Assembly (NCBI GenBank): GCA_028284125.1
Contig: JANQSI010000010.1
Location: 62,001 to 126,000 of the forward strand
Reading direction: 5' to 3'
DNA length: 64,000 nt
Origin: Cyclobacteriaceae bacterium
GTDB lineage: Bacteria; Bacteroidota; Bacteroidia; Cytophagales; Cyclobacteriaceae
The translations under genes were made by a program, and so were the position numbers. The notes beneath the pieces are model-generated. The model was not told the DNA's origin. It made no database searches and was given only the letters and a program-made list of their open reading frames with translations. Below, one piece after another: positions 61,937 to 64,000 of this stretch (positions are counted from its first letter, which is position 1; the number at the start of each line of letters is the position of its first letter).

Positions 61937-62016
61937 CAAAGCTACTGACTAATCTAAACGATCTGGATGACAAATGATGTTTTGGCCGATGATTATAATC
62001 ATCCTGATCAAAGTCA
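61937..62016 (-). promoter_or_regulatory. USP operon promoter with two CRP/FNR-like boxes
   Basis: On the minus strand TAGCTTTG (61944-61937) matches TAnnTTTG, 19 bases before the USP start. Upstream lie TGAT-TATA-ATCA (61990-62001, inside the 16-bp perfect palindrome GATGATTATAATCATC at 61988-62003) and TGAT-CAAA-GTCA (62005-62016). Their centres are about 65 and 80 bp before the predicted transcription start, compatible with activation from upstream sites. The boxes could also serve the divergent cupin gene at 62088. Confidence 0.6.
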
Positions 62017-62087
62017 TTTTCTGATCCAATTCGAGTCATTCGTATAACAAGAGTAGACAAGTACATTTAGTACAAAATTTGGAAATC

Positions 62088-62627
62088 ATGGAAAAGATTA
62101 GGACGGTGAAGAAACTCATTTCAGAGTTTGTGGATATACAAAACAATCCATCAAAAGTGTTGGAAATCATGAGACGTGTAGATATCCCAAGAGCAGAATT
62201 GGAGAAGTATTACTCCTGGGATGATGACAACTATGCGCGCAATGTTTTGGCTAGGAATGAGGAATTCGAGTTGCTACTTGTCTGTTGGGAAGAAGGTCAA
62301 AGTTCTCCTATCCATGACTTTAATTCTCAGGAGGCTTGGATTCATCCGGTACAAGGGTTAATAAAAGAGGAGCGTTTTAAGATAAATCCAGGTGATGACG
62401 TAAGGCTAGAACGGGTGAGTTCTGTGCTTCTCGGGACGGATGAGTATTCTTACATGAACCACGTGGATATTCATCGGTATTCCAATGCCAATAAAGGAAG
62501 GTCGGTGAGCCTTCATGTTTATTCTAAGCCAGTGATTGAATGGAGAGTTTATGAAGAAGAAACGTCAAATTCTGTTGTTAGGAAAACCTGGGAAAACAAG
62601 AATTTTGATTTATTAAAGGAAGGTTGA
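62088..62627 (+). CDS. Cysteine-dioxygenase-like cupin with altered iron site
   Basis: 179 aa from ATG 62088 (a TTG at 62079 adds MEI). The CDO pattern is clear: YARNVLARNEEFELLLVCW, SSPIHDFNSQEAWIHPVQG and VSLHVYSKPV. The first and third iron ligands are present (H76, H143), but the second, normally the last residue of HDH, is F78, and the CDO cofactor Cys position is A83. H86 (WIHP) is the only nearby candidate replacement. It may be inactive, bind a different metal or use another substrate than cysteine. It is divergent from the USP operon and shares its FNR-box region. Confidence 0.8.
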   Translation: MEKIRTVKKLISEFVDIQNNPSKVLEIMRRVDIPRAELEKYYSWDDDNYARNVLARNEEFELLLVCWEEGQSSPIHDFNSQEAWIHPVQGLIKEERFKINPGDDVRLERVSSVLLGTDEYSYMNHVDIHRYSNANKGRSVSLHVYSKPVIEWRVYEEETSNSVVRKTWENKNFDLLKEG

Positions 62628-62645
62628 ATTTTGATTGCTTAGACG

Positions 62646-63431
62646 TTAAAAATCCTTTTTTGTAGATTTTTTCACCATTAAAAGCATCGGGCCAGCAACC
62701 CATAACAGAAGCATAATGAATGCTACGATCAGCCCTTGTCCTGTTCCAAAGAATTTTTGAAAAAGAGCTCCAGTGTACCCAAGCAATGCTGATATATCCA
62801 ACTTTAAAAGAATCATTATTCGTGACAAGTCAATGGGGTTAAAGAAGCTGGCGAAGAGTGTGAACTTATCCAGCGGGTAATCATCAAAGACAATCAAGGA
62901 GATCAGGAATATTCCATCGTAGATCACTGCAAAGAACAGCCAAATCAGAATGGCATAACCGAATCCCTTGATCTTGTTGCTGTTCAAAAGTCCAATGTAA
63001 ATAGACAGGCCGGAGAAAATGAAGGTTAGGAAAGTGCCCGAGATGAGGAGTGTCGCAAAATCCCAGATTTGACCTGATTGTGTTATTCCATAGATAGTAA
63101 AGGGGATACCTAGTCCGAGAATGAGACTAAGTGAGAGTGAAAGCGCTACACCCAGGTATTGTCCCAGGAAGATTGTCCGTCTACGAATGGGTTGAGCAAG
63201 AAGCAGTTCGGTGAACTCTCGAGAATTATAGAAGTACATAATCCCGAAAATAGTCCCGATCATAGGAGTAAGCACCACCACGATGTTCATCAAAGTGATG
63301 ACTGCTTTGGATAAGTTCTCGTTGAGAAAGAGAAGGACAAACCCTAGGACCAAATAAAAAGCCAGATAAACATAACTCCATCTACTTCGGATGAGGTCGG
63401 AAAAGCTGTATTTCAGTACTTTCAACATCAT
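62646..63431 (-). CDS. nosY: ABC-2 type permease, NosY-like
   Basis: 261 aa, six TM helices. The N-terminal SDLIRSRWSYVYLAFYLVLG and the conserved NosY block MIGTIFGIMYFYNSREFTEL followed by LLAQPIRRRTIFLGQYLG are diagnostic. NosY with NosF and NosD supplies copper/sulfur for the CuZ site of nitrous oxide reductase in the periplasm. It overlaps the ATPase gene by four bases (ATGA) and is the last gene of its unit, ending 18 bp from the convergent cupin gene. nosZ, nosD and nosL would be expected beyond the right edge. Confidence 0.85.
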   Translation of the reverse strand: MMLKVLKYSFSDLIRSRWSYVYLAFYLVLGFVLLFLNENLSKAVITLMNIVVVLTPMIGTIFGIMYFYNSREFTELLLAQPIRRRTIFLGQYLGVALSLSLSLILGLGIPFTIYGITQSGQIWDFATLLISGTFLTFIFSGLSIYIGLLNSNKIKGFGYAILIWLFFAVIYDGIFLISLIVFDDYPLDKFTLFASFFNPIDLSRIMILLKLDISALLGYTGALFQKFFGTGQGLIVAFIMLLLWVAGPMLLMVKKSTKKDF

Positions 63432-64000
63432 TCGAGTAAAGAAGCAATTGAGTGTTCAATATCTTTTTCACCGGTTTTTTCCGAAAGATCCGCGAGCGAT
63501 CCCCGAAAATGGATGTGACCTTCCAAAAGAAAAATAATTTCATCCGCAAGCGATTCTACAAGACTGAGAATATGTGTGGTAATCAAAATGATTTTGCCGG
63601 CTGCTTTTTCCTTTTCTATTAACTCTTTTAGTCGAATCAATGAAACCGGATCTAACCCAGCAGTTGGTTCATCCAGAATTAGAATTGGACAATCAAACAT
63701 AAAGGTCAGGACGATATTGACCTTTTGGCGCGTACCTCCTGATAGATTACCTAATTTCTTATCAAGAAATTTTTCTAAGCCTAATAGCTCGATCAACTCA
63801 TCTTCTCTTGATGGCATGTTTCGTAAATCCTTGATCATTTTGATCAGTTCATTTACGGTTAGGTTGTCTGGAAACCTGGCGATCTGTGGTAAATAGCTGA
63901 CCTCTTTACGGTAGTCCCATGTTTTGAGGACTTTGCTGTCCCGAACAATAACTTCGCCTTTTTGCGGCAGAACCATTCCCAGGATAATCTTCAGAATGGT
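63428..64000 (-). CDS. nosF: ABC transporter ATP-binding protein, NosF-like, 5' part outside window
   Basis: The frame is open to base 64000 (191 visible codons, no start in view); the visible N-terminus reads TILKIILGMVLPQKGEV, so the Walker A Gly-Lys-Thr lies just beyond the edge. Visible motifs: the Q-loop region VSYLPQIARFPDNLTVNEL, the signature LSGGTRQKVNIVLTFMF, Walker B PILILDEPTAGLDP and the H-loop ILITTHILSLVESLAD. LSGGTRQKV is characteristic of NosF. The C-terminal tail regulates or docks NosY. It is coupled to nosY by ATGA. Confidence 0.87.
   Translation of the reverse strand, partial: TILKIILGMVLPQKGEVIVRDSKVLKTWDYRKEVSYLPQIARFPDNLTVNELIKMIKDLRNMPSREDELIELLGLEKFLDKKLGNLSGGTRQKVNIVLTFMFDCPILILDEPTAGLDPVSLIRLKELIEKEKAAGKIILITTHILSLVESLADEIIFLLEGHIHFRGSLADLSEKTGEKDIEHSIASLLE

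Noticed and set aside
1-64000. CRISPR arrays, transposons, prophage or integron structures
   Set aside because: No regularly spaced repeats, transposase, integrase or phage genes found on either strand.
1-64000. tRNA or rRNA genes
   Set aside because: No cloverleaf-like region or rRNA signature noticed in the intergenic gaps; a tRNAscan run would settle it.

Overview
The window reads as a chromosomal segment of a marine-type Bacteroidota, most likely order Cytophagales (Fulvivirga/Reichenbachiella/Ekhidna-like). This is inferred from the gene families, not from a marker gene: giant FtsX permeases with an N-terminal prefix region and PadR partners, Reg_prop/Y_Y_Y sensor kinases, DUF5777 barrels, a ResB-CcsA fusion, and several promoters with the Bacteroidota -7 element TAnnTTTG. 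The DNA is AT-rich (around 60% by eye). I see no rRNA, tRNA, CRISPR, transposase or phage genes.

Layout. (1) 1-12.9 kb: four paralogous MacB/FtsX-like permeases in three PadR-controlled units, with an AraC-type membrane regulator and an NTF2-like exported protein between them; no ATPase subunit is present. (2) 12.9-29.2 kb: exported TPR-like and beta-barrel proteins, a PLP aminotransferase, a 1034-aa beta-propeller sensor kinase, a TPR histidine kinase with its LuxR-type response regulator, then a PQQ-type propeller followed by a gapless operon of an exported WD40-caspase, a FecR-like protein and a CHASE2 membrane protein. (3) 29.1-40.5 kb: a divergent catabolic locus. Leftward: BKACE enzyme, thioredoxin-like/large protein, UGSC-type CxxCxxC protein, and an S9 peptidase with an extra C39-like domain. 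Rightward: AraC regulator, 3-hydroxyacyl-CoA-dehydrogenase-like protein, APC permease, fused aconitase X, small alpha/beta hydrolase. I think this is the best candidate for an undescribed pathway. (4) 40.5-46.5 kb: CAP and DUF4136 lipoproteins, a tandem USP, a fatty acid desaturase, QueD, and tryptophan 2,3-dioxygenase with kynurenine 3-monooxygenase. (5) 46.6-64 kb: a respiratory block on the minus strand. It holds DoxX, a six-heme lipoprotein cytochrome with a collagen-like linker, ResB-CcsA, monoheme cytochromes, an NrfD/16-Cys Fe-S pair with accessory proteins and two DUF5777 barrels, hemA, PPK2, two more USPs, a cysteine-dioxygenase-like cupin lacking an iron ligand, and the nosY-nosF end of a nitrous-oxide-reductase maturation cluster that runs off the right edge.

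How the parts connect. The intergenic regions of block 5 carry seven copies of a CRP/FNR-like palindrome, TGAY-N4-RTCA. They lie upstream of the multiheme cytochrome, ccsBA, the NrfCD operon (two copies), between hemA and ppk2, and upstream of the USP pair (two copies). I found no copy in the intergenic regions left of 42 kb that I scanned. This suggests one oxygen- or NO-responsive regulon covering cytochrome assembly, quinol oxidation, heme synthesis and stress proteins next to a nos cluster. The three PadR units carry their own repeat or palindrome operators, all containing the core TACAAATA.
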